DNA from: 9FT-COMBO-53-11 sp035291485
GTDB taxonomy: Bacteria; Patescibacteriota; WWE3; 9FT-COMBO-53-11
Reading direction: 5' to 3'
Length of the DNA stretch: 20,311 nt
Assembly: GCA_035291485.1 (NCBI GenBank)
Contig: DATDSA010000033.1
Span: 1-20,311, forward strand
Shown here in pieces: positions 12,158 to 18,781 of this stretch (its first letter is position 1; each line of letters starts with the position of its first letter). The position numbers were made by a program, and so were the translations under genes. The notes below the pieces were generated by a model that was not told the DNA's origin, ran no database searches, and was given only the letters and a program-made list of their open reading frames with translations.

Positions 12158-13993
12158 CTAGCGTTTTCGCTGCTGCCGAAACAACTCTTCCATTTCAGCG
12201 ACCGTTGTCGCCTGTTCGGGATTTTTATCGTCACGGAAAGCCATCAGACGGGGGAAGCGCAGGGCCAACCCACCCGCCGTGTGCAGGGGAGATTTGGTAA
12301 TCTCATCGGCCCGGATGGCAACCACGATCCGGGGCTCCGCCCAGACATCCGGGGTGTGCTCTTTGGCGACTTCCGCGTTCTTGGGTTTTTCCTTGGTCTT
12401 GAGGGCGTCCACCCGCCTTTTCATCTCCCGCCACTCCTCGTCCGTTAACCCGGAACCAACCCGCGAAATCGTTTTGAAAGTGTCGGTTTTGGCGTCGTAA
12501 ACGGCGGCGAGAAAACCGCCGATCCCGAACTGGGTCCGCTTGCCCCGGCCCGTGTAGTAGCCGAGCACCACACAATCAATTGTGTCCTCCAGCTTGCCAC
12601 TCTCCACCCGCTTGAGCTTGACCCAGTTGAAGTTGCGCACGCCGGCTTGATAGACTCCATCCAGCCGCTTGGTCATAATCCCCTCCAGCCCATGCTCGAT
12701 CTCCTCCATAAAGAATACCTCCAGCTCTTTGGCATCAGTGAAGACCCGCTCCTCGGCAATGAGAATGACGTCTTGACGACCCGACGACTCGATCAGCTTC
12801 TCCAGTGCCCGGCGGCGGGTTTCGTAGGGTTTTTGGGTCAGATCCTCACCATCGAGATAGAGCAGATCAAAGGCGAAAACCTTGAGAGGAAGTTCCAACG
12901 CTTTCTCTTTGATTCCATACTTGCGTTTGCGCTTGGCGGTTTCCTGGAACGGTTCGAACTCCTCGGTCTCGGGGTTGTAGGCGATCGCCTCCCCCTCGAA
13001 GATCAATGAGTTCGCCGCTAGTTTTTGGGCAGCGGCGGCGATCTCAGGGAACATCGGAGTGGTGTTCTCCAAATTGCGGGAGAAAATCCGCACCCAGGGA
13101 CCTTTTGCCACCCCGACCAATCCAGCCAGAGCCGGCTGCTCAACGCCCTCATTATCCGCTGCCTGCTTGCGGCTTTTGTCCAGGTGAACCTGAACCCGAA
13201 AGCCGTCATACTTCGGTTCGGCGGCCAGCTTTCCACCCATTTTCTCCAGGATTTCCACCGGGGTCGGCAGGCGTTCCGCCGCCGCCATCCGTACCGGGAC
13301 CCCCACTGTGACTTCGATCTTTTCTATACCTTTTGCTCCTTTACTCTTAACGAACTGAGCAATCCGGCCGATGTCAGCCGAGACGTTGTAGGCCCGCTCG
13401 ATCAAGGGGCGGAGGGATTTATCCCCCACTTCGGCGACCGAGAGGGCATCCAGGATGGTCTTGTCCGAGAAACCCAAGCGCAAGCTCGCCACCGGGATCC
13501 GGGCAACGTACCGGACCGAGAGCGGGTCGAGGGACCGGAAGAGCTCCGCCATTCCCCGGACCTTGCGCTCCTGCGAGCCGGTTCCGGAATCCTCCGCAAC
13601 TCTCCTAAGCTCGTTGTAAACTTCCTCAACGGTTAAATTTTTATCGCGTTCGGCGCGATTAGCGATCTTCGATCGCGTCCTTTTGAATTTTGACTTTTTA
13701 CTTAGCAACTCAGCTGCTTCGCCCAGATCCCCTTTCTCCTTGGCGATCTTCTCGGCCTCCGCTCCGGGGACCGTGTAGGCGTCCGCCATCACCCGCAGCA
13801 GCAGCTTTCCGGCGAGGTTGAACTCCACGCCCTCATAGAGCGGGGCCAGCTGGCCGAGAACGAGATAGCAGATTTTGTCAATCTCCTCAGGAGAGGACTC
13901 TTTCAGAAGCTCCGCCAGAATGGCGGTGATTTCTAACCGCTTGGGAGTGGTTTCGATCCGCGAAAAGTACTGGGCTAAACGGGAAAATTGCAT
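12158..13993 (-). CDS. lig: ATP-dependent DNA ligase, archaeal type
   Basis: A 611-residue ligase that seals nicks using ATP. It has an N-terminal DNA-binding domain (MQFSRLAQYFSRIE; RYVARIPVASLRLGF at 161-175), then nucleotidyltransferase motif I KYDGFR at 261-266 (K261 is adenylated), FEGEAIAY at 332-339 (motif III region), FDLLYLDGEDL at 375-385, EGIMTKRL at 437-444 (motif IV) and WVKLKR at 457-462 (motif V), and an OB domain ending with RFPRLMAFRDDK. This architecture is that of archaeal/eukaryotic ligase I, not bacterial NAD-dependent LigA. Residues about 272-298, between motif I and VRIFSRNLE, look like an extra segment. No SD; TATCAT ends 7 nt before the ATG. Confidence 0.93.
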   Translation of the reverse strand: MQFSRLAQYFSRIETTPKRLEITAILAELLKESSPEEIDKICYLVLGQLAPLYEGVEFNLAGKLLLRVMADAYTVPGAEAEKIAKEKGDLGEAAELLSKKSKFKRTRSKIANRAERDKNLTVEEVYNELRRVAEDSGTGSQERKVRGMAELFRSLDPLSVRYVARIPVASLRLGFSDKTILDALSVAEVGDKSLRPLIERAYNVSADIGRIAQFVKSKGAKGIEKIEVTVGVPVRMAAAERLPTPVEILEKMGGKLAAEPKYDGFRVQVHLDKSRKQAADNEGVEQPALAGLVGVAKGPWVRIFSRNLENTTPMFPEIAAAAQKLAANSLIFEGEAIAYNPETEEFEPFQETAKRKRKYGIKEKALELPLKVFAFDLLYLDGEDLTQKPYETRRRALEKLIESSGRQDVILIAEERVFTDAKELEVFFMEEIEHGLEGIMTKRLDGVYQAGVRNFNWVKLKRVESGKLEDTIDCVVLGYYTGRGKRTQFGIGGFLAAVYDAKTDTFKTISRVGSGLTDEEWREMKRRVDALKTKEKPKNAEVAKEHTPDVWAEPRIVVAIRADEITKSPLHTAGGLALRFPRLMAFRDDKNPEQATTVAEMEELFRQQRKR

Positions 13994-14000
13994 CAGTTTG

Positions 14001-14006
14001 ATGATA
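14001..14006 (-). promoter_or_regulatory. -10 of the ligase gene
   Basis: Reverse-strand TATCAT, 7 nt before the ATG, with no SD in the gap. It is divergent from the first cassette promoter. Confidence 0.4.
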
Positions 14007-14027
14007 CCGCAAAGAGAGGCAATAAGG

Positions 14028-14055
14028 TTGAAGTCCTATAACTCGGTGGTATACT
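14028..14055 (+). promoter_or_regulatory. Cassette A promoter
   Basis: TTGAAG (14028-14033), 16-nt spacer TCCTATAACTCGGTGG, TATACT (14050-14055). One of four promoters that share the spacer sequence. Confidence 0.8.
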
Positions 14056-14069
14056 TAAAATAACTCAAA

Positions 14070-14090
14070 CGCGCAAAGCGCAAAAGGAGA
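14070..14090 (+). promoter_or_regulatory. Cassette A leader hairpin and ribosome site
   Basis: GCGC-AAA-GCGC directly before AAAAGGAGAG. Cassettes B and C have GCGCC-CAG-GGCGC in the same place, so pairing is kept although sequence changes. Confidence 0.6.
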
Positions 14091-14096
14091 GACGAG

Positions 14097-14250
14097 ATGC
14101 TGCTCTACAAAGTAGCGGCGATTTTTTTTTGGGATCTTGGGGATCATTGATGTTCTGTCCAAAGACGATCAGTGGATCTTCTACACGATCGCAGCGATTC
14201 TGTCCTTGGGGCTCAGTGATATCATTGACGAGCTGCGCAAAATCCGGTAA
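14097..14250 (+). pseudogene. Small two-helix membrane protein gene with a frameshift at a T9 run
   Basis: As written, the ATG ORF stops after 17 codons. If the nine-T run at 14122-14130 is read as eight, a 50-residue protein appears (starts MLLYKVAAIFFGILGIIDVL, ends LSDIIDELRKIR) with two membrane helices and the charged loop SKDDQW. Promoter, leader hairpin, SD and terminator are all intact, so the gene is probably functional and the extra T is either a sequencing/assembly error, a recent mutation or a transcriptional slippage site. First of three matching cassettes. No family is recognised. Confidence 0.6.
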
Positions 14251-14313
14251 GGTCACAGCGGTTGACGTCGTCATGTAGTTTAAGCGGCTTCACTAGAACC
14301 GCACGTTCGACAC

Positions 14314-14350
14314 AGGCTCGAAACACCAGTTTCGGGCCTTTTTCTTTTTG
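14314..14350 (+). terminator. Cassette A terminator
   Basis: Arms AGGCTCGAAAC and GTTTCGGGCCT (11 bp, one G-U), loop ACCA, tail TTTTCTTTTTGC. Almost identical copies end cassettes B and C. Confidence 0.92.
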
Positions 14351-14391
14351 CAGAGCAAAAAACTAAGTTCGCGGAGCGAGCCGTCCTTTAA

Positions 14392-14419
14392 TTGAAATCC
14401 TATAATTCGGTGGTATGAT
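14392..14419 (+). promoter_or_regulatory. Cassette B promoter
   Basis: TTGAAA (14392-14397), 16-nt spacer TCCTATAATTCGGTGG, TATGAT (14414-14419). Confidence 0.82.
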
Positions 14420-14434
14420 TAAACCAACTCAAAC

Positions 14435-14457
14435 GCGCCCAGGGCGCAGAAGGAGAG
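14435..14457 (+). promoter_or_regulatory. Cassette B leader hairpin and ribosome site
   Basis: GCGCC-CAG-GGCGC followed by AGAAGGAGAG. Confidence 0.6.
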
Positions 14458-14463
14458 AAGGGG

Positions 14464-14664
14464 ATGATGGAAGCCGGCTTGGTTCTTTTCCTTGTGGCAC
14501 TCTTTTCATTCGTTGGGGTGGTGGCAACCATGATTGCTACCATCGCAACCCAAAGCATGCGGCGGGAGAAACACCTCTTGCGTGCCATGTGGGTGCTGTT
14601 AACGGTCGCGCTTATTTCCGTGGTGGGAAGCACCATTCTGATCGTCTCCAGCCTTTCTGTCTGA
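14464..14664 (+). CDS. Small two-helix membrane protein (cassette B)
   Basis: A 66-residue protein with two hydrophobic helices (GLVLFLVALFSFVGVVATMI at 5-24 and LLTVALISVVGSTILIVSSL near 45-64) joined by a basic loop (SMRREKHLLR), so both ends probably face outward and the loop inward. GAAGGAGAG precedes the ATG; a second ATG follows at once. It has its own promoter and terminator. No sequence similarity to the products of cassettes A or C is evident apart from size and topology. Function unknown. Confidence 0.72.
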   Translation: MMEAGLVLFLVALFSFVGVVATMIATIATQSMRREKHLLRAMWVLLTVALISVVGSTILIVSSLSV

Positions 14665-14675
14665 ATGTTCCATCC

Positions 14676-14712
14676 AGGCTCGAAACACCAGTTTCGGGCC
14701 TTTTTCTTTTTC
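14676..14712 (+). terminator. Cassette B terminator
   Basis: Same 11-bp arms and ACCA loop as cassette A, followed by TTTTTCTTTTTCC. Confidence 0.92.
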
Positions 14713-14719
14713 CACTTAT

Positions 14720-14747
14720 TTACAACCCTATAGTCTGGTGATAGAAT
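14720..14747 (+). promoter_or_regulatory. Cassette C promoter
   Basis: TTACAA (14720-14725), 16-nt spacer CCCTATAGTCTGGTGA, TAGAAT (14742-14747). Confidence 0.75.
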
Positions 14748-14762
14748 AAAAACATCTCGAAC

Positions 14763-14784
14763 GCGCCCAGGGCGCAGAAGGAGA
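14763..14784 (+). promoter_or_regulatory. Cassette C leader hairpin and ribosome site
   Basis: GCGCC-CAG-GGCGC and AGAAGGAGAG; the block from the hairpin through GGAGAGAAGG is identical to that of cassette B. Confidence 0.6.
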
Positions 14785-14790
14785 GAAGGC

Positions 14791-15051
14791 GTGAAGACAA
14801 TCCTCGATCCGTATTTCTGGGGCATGGTCTTCGGAACAATCGCTGGAGCCGTCATCGGTGGAGTCGTCGGCTACTTCGTCGACGGCCAGCGAGGTTTCGA
14901 GCTGGGGAACGGCGTGCTGACGGGATATCTCGCCGGGGTTTTCCTCTCGGCGTTCATCCTTGATTGGATCCACGAGCGGTGGTGGGGATGGTCTAGGTGG
15001 TATCGGTTTGGCAGACATGGCATATCCCCTTGGAGAGATCGCGGGCGATGA
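14791..15051 (+). CDS. Small Gly-rich membrane protein (cassette C)
   Basis: An 86-residue protein from a GTG start (MKTILDPYFWGMVFGTIAGA). Two hydrophobic segments: a Gly-rich helix (GTIAGAVIGGVVGYFV near 15-30) and LTGYLAGVFLSAFILDWI near 43-60, then a Trp/Arg-rich tail (WWGWSRWYRFGR). Small-residue packing of the first helix resembles glycine-zipper proteins that oligomerise in membranes; this is only an impression. The SD is AGAAGGAGAG, placed as in cassette B. Own promoter and terminator. No family is recognised. Confidence 0.7.
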   Translation: MKTILDPYFWGMVFGTIAGAVIGGVVGYFVDGQRGFELGNGVLTGYLAGVFLSAFILDWIHERWWGWSRWYRFGRHGISPWRDRGR

Positions 15052-15063
15052 GCTCTCAAGATC

Positions 15064-15101
15064 AGGCTCGAAACATCAGTTTCGGGCCTTTCCTTTTTTC
15101 T
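15064..15101 (+). terminator. Cassette C terminator
   Basis: Same arms as cassettes A and B with loop ATCA, followed by TTCCTTTTTTC. Confidence 0.9.
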
Positions 15102-15129
15102 TGCTATCCCTTAGTTCCGGAGATATCAT
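15101..15129 (+). promoter_or_regulatory. Promoter of the deaminase gene
   Basis: TTGCTA (15101-15106), 17-nt spacer TCCCTTAGTTCCGGAGA, TATCAT (15124-15129). A diverged relative of the cassette promoters with one extra spacer base. Confidence 0.6.
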
Positions 15130-15154
15130 TTAGAAAACAAGAAAAGGAGGAAGG

Positions 15155-15652
15155 ATGGGGAAAAGAGCGGTGTTCAGCTACCATGATGATCCGATTGGAT
15201 GCGTTTGTCTAGAACTGGCCCAAAAGTCGCGCTCCAAGATCGGTTTTGGCGCCGTTTTGATCAAAGACAGGGAAATTATTGGGCAAGGGTATAACCGCCT
15301 CTCAACCCCGTGGGAACGTCGGCGCCTGAGCCACGTGGACTACGCCATTCACGCCGAGCAGGCCTGCATCATCGACGCCCTTAACCACCGGCGGGATGTT
15401 TCCGGCTCCGAGGTCTACGTCGTGGGCATGGTCCTCATCGGCAAGAACAAGGGCACGCTCACCGTCCGTTCCGAAAAAGGATACGGCTGTCGCAAGTGTC
15501 CCTATACTCTAGAGCGATACAGCATACCCGTGAACATCCCCTACGTGAACGGTTGGGTCAGGCTATCGCCGCACCAAGCCCACACCACCGCCAAGTGGTT
15601 TCGCGGAACCGGCAAGTGGTACACGCTGGTTGACGGAACGATGAGTCTTTAA
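15155..15652 (+). CDS. Cytidine/deoxycytidylate deaminase-like protein
   Basis: A 165-residue protein with the zinc-deaminase signature: HAEQ at 66-69 (H66 ligand, E68 catalytic) and GCRKCP at 111-116 (C112 and C115 ligands). GFGAVLIKDREIIGQGYNR at 30-48 is the usual first strands before the active site. The PCxxC motif has Gly for Pro. Substrate cannot be fixed; dCMP, CMP or tRNA-type deaminases share the fold, and the long C-terminal part (HQAHTTAKWFRGTGKWYTLV) is not typical. AAAAGGAGGAAGG precedes the ATG. Own promoter and terminator, so it forms a fourth unit after the cassettes, without the leader hairpin. Confidence 0.82.
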   Translation: MGKRAVFSYHDDPIGCVCLELAQKSRSKIGFGAVLIKDREIIGQGYNRLSTPWERRRLSHVDYAIHAEQACIIDALNHRRDVSGSEVYVVGMVLIGKNKGTLTVRSEKGYGCRKCPYTLERYSIPVNIPYVNGWVRLSPHQAHTTAKWFRGTGKWYTLVDGTMSL

Positions 15653-15660
15653 CTGTCACA

Positions 15661-15688
15661 AGCGAAGATGAACAATCTTCGCTTTTTT
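15661..15688 (+). terminator. Intrinsic terminator of the deaminase gene
   Basis: Perfect 9-bp stem AGCGAAGAT / ATCTTCGCT with a 5-nt loop, then TTTTTG. Confidence 0.9.
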
Positions 15689-15693
15689 GTTCC

Positions 15694-16725
15694 TCAAAGA
15701 CGAATTACCGAAAGACCTTTTTGAAGAGAAACGGGAATGTGGTTGAGGTCAGTCGTAGTGATAATCGTCTGTCCGTCACCAATGAGGTCGAAGACCCGCG
15801 CCCGGTTCTCCTCATCCAGCTCGGAGAAGATGTCGTCCAGGAGCAGGACCGGCCGATTCTCAATCTTCTTCTCCGCAAAGCGCAGTTCGGCTTCCTTCAG
15901 CGCCAGCACCGCTCGGCGCTGTTCACCCCGGGAGCCGAAGGAAGAAAGGTTAACGGGTTGATTGTCTGATTGGTTGACTCCAAAGAACTCAAAGTCATCC
16001 CGGTGCGGACCGATCAGAGAGGTTTCGGCGGCGATCTCGCGGGGCCGATACTCCAAAAGCCGTTCCGCGGTTAATCCCGAAGGTTGGTAGCCCAGCTCCA
16101 TTTCCTCCGTCCCGAGCTCCTGATTTATCTCGTCGAAAAATTCTTTCCGCTTATCCTGCAGGAGCACGCCGTGCTCCAGAAACTTGGCGTCCCAAAATCC
16201 CAACTCTTCTTCGGAAGCAAAGCCCTTGTTGATCTGCTCCAAGAGCTGATTTCTCCTCTTGCGGACCTGGTCAAATTCGGTCGAAGCGCGGGCGTAGCGA
16301 GGATCAACACTCCCTAGCGCAAAGTCGATAAACCGGCGGCGCAGGTCGGGATTACCGGTGACGAGATTGAGGTCTTCAGGAGAAAAAAGCACCACGTGGA
16401 AGTGCTGGGAGAAATCGGCCAGACGCCGGGCGACACCGTTCACCCGAAAACGCTTCCCGGTTTCGGTCAGTACCACCTCCAAATCCCGGTCGTCACTTCC
16501 CGTAACGATCGCTCTAACGAAACCCAATTTTTCCTCCCCCCGGACCATCTCGCGATCTAGATCGGCCCGCGGCGATTTTCCGAACGCGATCAGAAAGACG
16601 GCCTCCAGCAGGTTGCTCTTGCCGGCGGTATTAGGGCCGACCACCAGATTGACGCCTTCTTTAAATTCAAATTCTTTTTTGGGATAGCTGCGAAAGTTTT
16701 CGAGGGAGATTTTCTTGATCAGCAT
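15694..16725 (-). CDS. recF: DNA replication and repair protein RecF
   Basis: A 343-residue SMC-like ATPase that helps load RecA at gapped DNA. MLIKKISLENFRSY at the start, Walker A GPNTAGKSN at 30-38, the ABC signature region SSFGSRGEQRR at 261-271 and Walker B VLLLDDIFSELD at 293-304 are all present. GPHRDD at 239-244 is the RecF hallmark. An Asn/Gln-rich segment (NQSDNQPVN, 251-259) sits in the loop between GPHRDD and the signature and appears to be an insertion. No SD; TAATCT ends 7 nt before the ATG. Not next to dnaA/dnaN here. Confidence 0.93.
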   Translation of the reverse strand: MLIKKISLENFRSYPKKEFEFKEGVNLVVGPNTAGKSNLLEAVFLIAFGKSPRADLDREMVRGEEKLGFVRAIVTGSDDRDLEVVLTETGKRFRVNGVARRLADFSQHFHVVLFSPEDLNLVTGNPDLRRRFIDFALGSVDPRYARASTEFDQVRKRRNQLLEQINKGFASEEELGFWDAKFLEHGVLLQDKRKEFFDEINQELGTEEMELGYQPSGLTAERLLEYRPREIAAETSLIGPHRDDFEFFGVNQSDNQPVNLSSFGSRGEQRRAVLALKEAELRFAEKKIENRPVLLLDDIFSELDEENRARVFDLIGDGQTIITTTDLNHIPVSLQKGLSVIRL

Positions 16726-16732
16726 CGCGACA

Positions 16733-16738
16733 AGATTA
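16733..16738 (-). promoter_or_regulatory. -10 of recF
   Basis: Reverse-strand TAATCT, 7 nt before the ATG; no SD in between. Confidence 0.35.
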
Positions 16739-16757
16739 AATCTAGCACGCCGAGAGA

Positions 16758-16792
16758 AACAAAAAAGCCAAGCTGGTGGTCCAACTTGGCTT
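16758..16792 (-). terminator. Intrinsic terminator overlapping the glycosidase stop codon
   Basis: Reverse-strand AAGCCAAG / CTTGGCTT stem with a 12-nt loop, followed by TTTTGTTT. The TAA stop runs into the 5' arm. Confidence 0.88.
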
Positions 16793-17924
16793 AAACTAAT
16801 CCCAATTTCCAGCAGGCCAGGACGAAAAGACCGGAGGAGCGGGCGAACGGGTACTCGGACCGAAAGAGCCGCCGCCGCACCGGCCGAAACTCGGCGTTCT
16901 CCAGTTCGTAGATCTCGAAGACCCCATGGTGCCTCACAATTAGCTCGGCCAGGCCCGTCAAAAACTGGACCGCCGCCGCGCGATGGCCCAGCTCGGCCAA
17001 CCCGATTGCAAAAAGACAGATCGGCTCCAGCCAGTACATCGTCCCTCTCCCGTATCCGCTCAGGCCGGTAATCCGGTTGCCGATCTCGACTCGGTCCAGC
17101 CCGTAGGGAGGGTAGGCCGTTCCGATCAGCGGCGGTTCGAACAGATGATCAAAGGCGAAGTCCAGAATCCCCTCCGCCTGGCCGGTGTCGGCGATGCCCC
17201 AGAGAACCGCCAGGAAATTCGCGACGCTGTCGAAGTGGTCGTGGCGCTTTCCGTCGATCCAATCGAGAAAGTACCGGCCGCCGAAGAACTCCCGCCGAAT
17301 CCCTTCCCGGATCGTTTCGGCAACTCCGCTGAACTCCGGGAGAAATGCCTCACACTCGGCGAAAGCGCGGCCGAAGAGAACATTGGTGAGGAGCGTCTTC
17401 CCGCTCTTGTAGATCCCATCATTCCAACCCCCCATCCAACCCTCTCTAACCAGGCCATCCGCGCCCATCTTTTTCGAGCACCATCTTAAAGAAGCCTCGA
17501 GGTGGGGAAGAAACTCTTCCCGCGATCCTTTTTCCCGGCGCAGGAACTCCGTCAACCCGATCGCAAAGAAGGGATTGCTGTCCATCACTTCCGACAGATA
17601 GAGAACCTTGTGGCTGCGGAATTTGGGCCGCGGCCTAACTCCGACCTTAAGGCCGAAGCCCGACAACGGCGACCAGTGCCGGCGGATGAGGAAGGGGATC
17701 ATTCCGTCTCTCCGCTGGAAGGAACACAGCAGCGACAGGTGTCGCCGCACCGGGTCAAAATCCCCCAGTTCCAGAGCGGCCAACCAGGCAAATCCGGCGT
17801 CCCGAGTCCAGTAGTCATCGTAGTGATGGCGACCGGCAACAATGCCGTGCTCTTCGTAACAGGCGCGCAGTCCAGACACCGCCATCGCATAGGCCTGCGC
17901 CAGGATGGGCGGGAAGGTCTCCAC
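16791..17924 (-). CDS. Six-hairpin (alpha/alpha)6 glycosidase, amylo-alpha-1,6-glucosidase/GH15-like
   Basis: A 377-residue soluble protein with repeated helix pairs typical of the six-hairpin glycosidases. YDDYWTRDAGFAWLAALELG at 35-54 is the conserved first active-site region of glucoamylase/debranching-type enzymes; GWMGGWNDGIYKSG near 163-176 and DRVEIGNRITGLSGYGRGTMYW in the second half fit later active-site loops. It probably hydrolyses alpha-glucosidic bonds of a glycogen- or trehalose-like sugar; the substrate is inferred from family only. No signal peptide, so cytoplasmic. The start is GTG after GAGAGGAGGAG. Unlike its repair-gene neighbours it has an SD and its own terminator. Confidence 0.8.
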   Translation of the reverse strand: METFPPILAQAYAMAVSGLRACYEEHGIVAGRHHYDDYWTRDAGFAWLAALELGDFDPVRRHLSLLCSFQRRDGMIPFLIRRHWSPLSGFGLKVGVRPRPKFRSHKVLYLSEVMDSNPFFAIGLTEFLRREKGSREEFLPHLEASLRWCSKKMGADGLVREGWMGGWNDGIYKSGKTLLTNVLFGRAFAECEAFLPEFSGVAETIREGIRREFFGGRYFLDWIDGKRHDHFDSVANFLAVLWGIADTGQAEGILDFAFDHLFEPPLIGTAYPPYGLDRVEIGNRITGLSGYGRGTMYWLEPICLFAIGLAELGHRAAAVQFLTGLAELIVRHHGVFEIYELENAEFRPVRRRLFRSEYPFARSSGLFVLACWKLGLV

Positions 17925-17956
17925 GATTCTCTCCTCCTCTCAGAATAGGTTTTTGG

Positions 17957-18781
17957 TTATAAGCGTTGGCAGTGTGGGCAGATAAACGTACCCCTTTGAC
18001 CAACTCTAAGATACTCTATCTTATGTCTACATCGCTGGCAAGGTTGGCCTTTGCGCTGGTAAACCCGCACCACCTGGTCGTAGTTTCCCCGCTCACCATA
18101 GATGTTGCGGTACTTCTCGTCGGCGATGGTGGCGCCCCCCAGCCGCAACCCATCCTGTAGAACCTTTAAGGTTGCTTTGTAGAGGTCCTTGATCTGCTGG
18201 AAGGAAAGGGAAGAGGCCTTCGCCTCCGGATGAATCTTCGCCAACCAGAGCGCCTCGTTGGCGTAGATGTTACCGATCCCCGAGACCGCTTTCTGGTCAA
18301 GCAGGAGAACCTTGATTGCCCGGCCCGATTTCTTGACCGCGACGGAGAATTTTTCGAGGGTCAGGTCGGAGAATGGCTCCGGGCCGTATCCGGCCACGAT
18401 TTTCTCCAGATCCTCATCCGACTCTACCAAACTGATGTAGCCAAACTTCCGCTGGTCGTTAAAGTGCAGTTCTTTGCCATTGGAGAGCTTCAAAACGACG
18501 TGCAGGAACGGGTTTTTAGGGTCTTGGGGAGCGTGAAGGAAGAGCTGGCCGGAGAGCCGGAGATGCAGAACAAGATTCTCTTTACCGGAGAGACGAAATA
18601 TCAGGAGCTTCCCCCGCCGCTCCACGGCCGTGACCCTCTGCCCCGCGGTGCGTTTGAGGACCTCTCCTCGGGACGGGATAACCATCTTGGGAACATCGGT
18701 CCAGATATCGGTGATAGAAAGACCGGACACTTCTTTGTTCAGTTGTTTTCTGATGGTTTCTACTTCCGGTAATTCAGGCAT
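17957..18781 (-). CDS. mutM: Formamidopyrimidine-DNA glycosylase (Fpg/MutM)
   Basis: A 274-residue bifunctional glycosylase/AP lyase that removes 8-oxoguanine and formamidopyrimidines. The N-terminus PELPEVET supplies the catalytic Pro2 and Glu3; K58 (RRGKLL) and HLRLSGQL at 73-80 follow; FNDQRKFG lies at 107-114. The C-terminal zinc finger is intact: C248, C251, C268 and C271, with R263 in the QRGTF turn. HLRMSG reads HLRLSG. Its ATG overlaps the stop of the glycosyltransferase gene by 8 nt, so it is translated from the same mRNA. Confidence 0.95.
   Translation of the reverse strand: MPELPEVETIRKQLNKEVSGLSITDIWTDVPKMVIPSRGEVLKRTAGQRVTAVERRGKLLIFRLSGKENLVLHLRLSGQLFLHAPQDPKNPFLHVVLKLSNGKELHFNDQRKFGYISLVESDEDLEKIVAGYGPEPFSDLTLEKFSVAVKKSGRAIKVLLLDQKAVSGIGNIYANEALWLAKIHPEAKASSLSFQQIKDLYKATLKVLQDGLRLGGATIADEKYRNIYGERGNYDQVVRVYQRKGQPCQRCRHKIEYLRVGQRGTFICPHCQRL

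Noticed and set aside
14251..14313. GCGG/CCGC partial hairpin between the cassette A ORF and its terminator
   Set aside because: The stem is interrupted and has no counterpart in cassettes B and C.
14314..15090. Terminator repeats as integron attC-like recombination sites
   Set aside because: They are imperfect palindromes in a cassette array, but they lack the GTTRRRY core sites, end in T runs as ordinary terminators do, and no integrase is visible.
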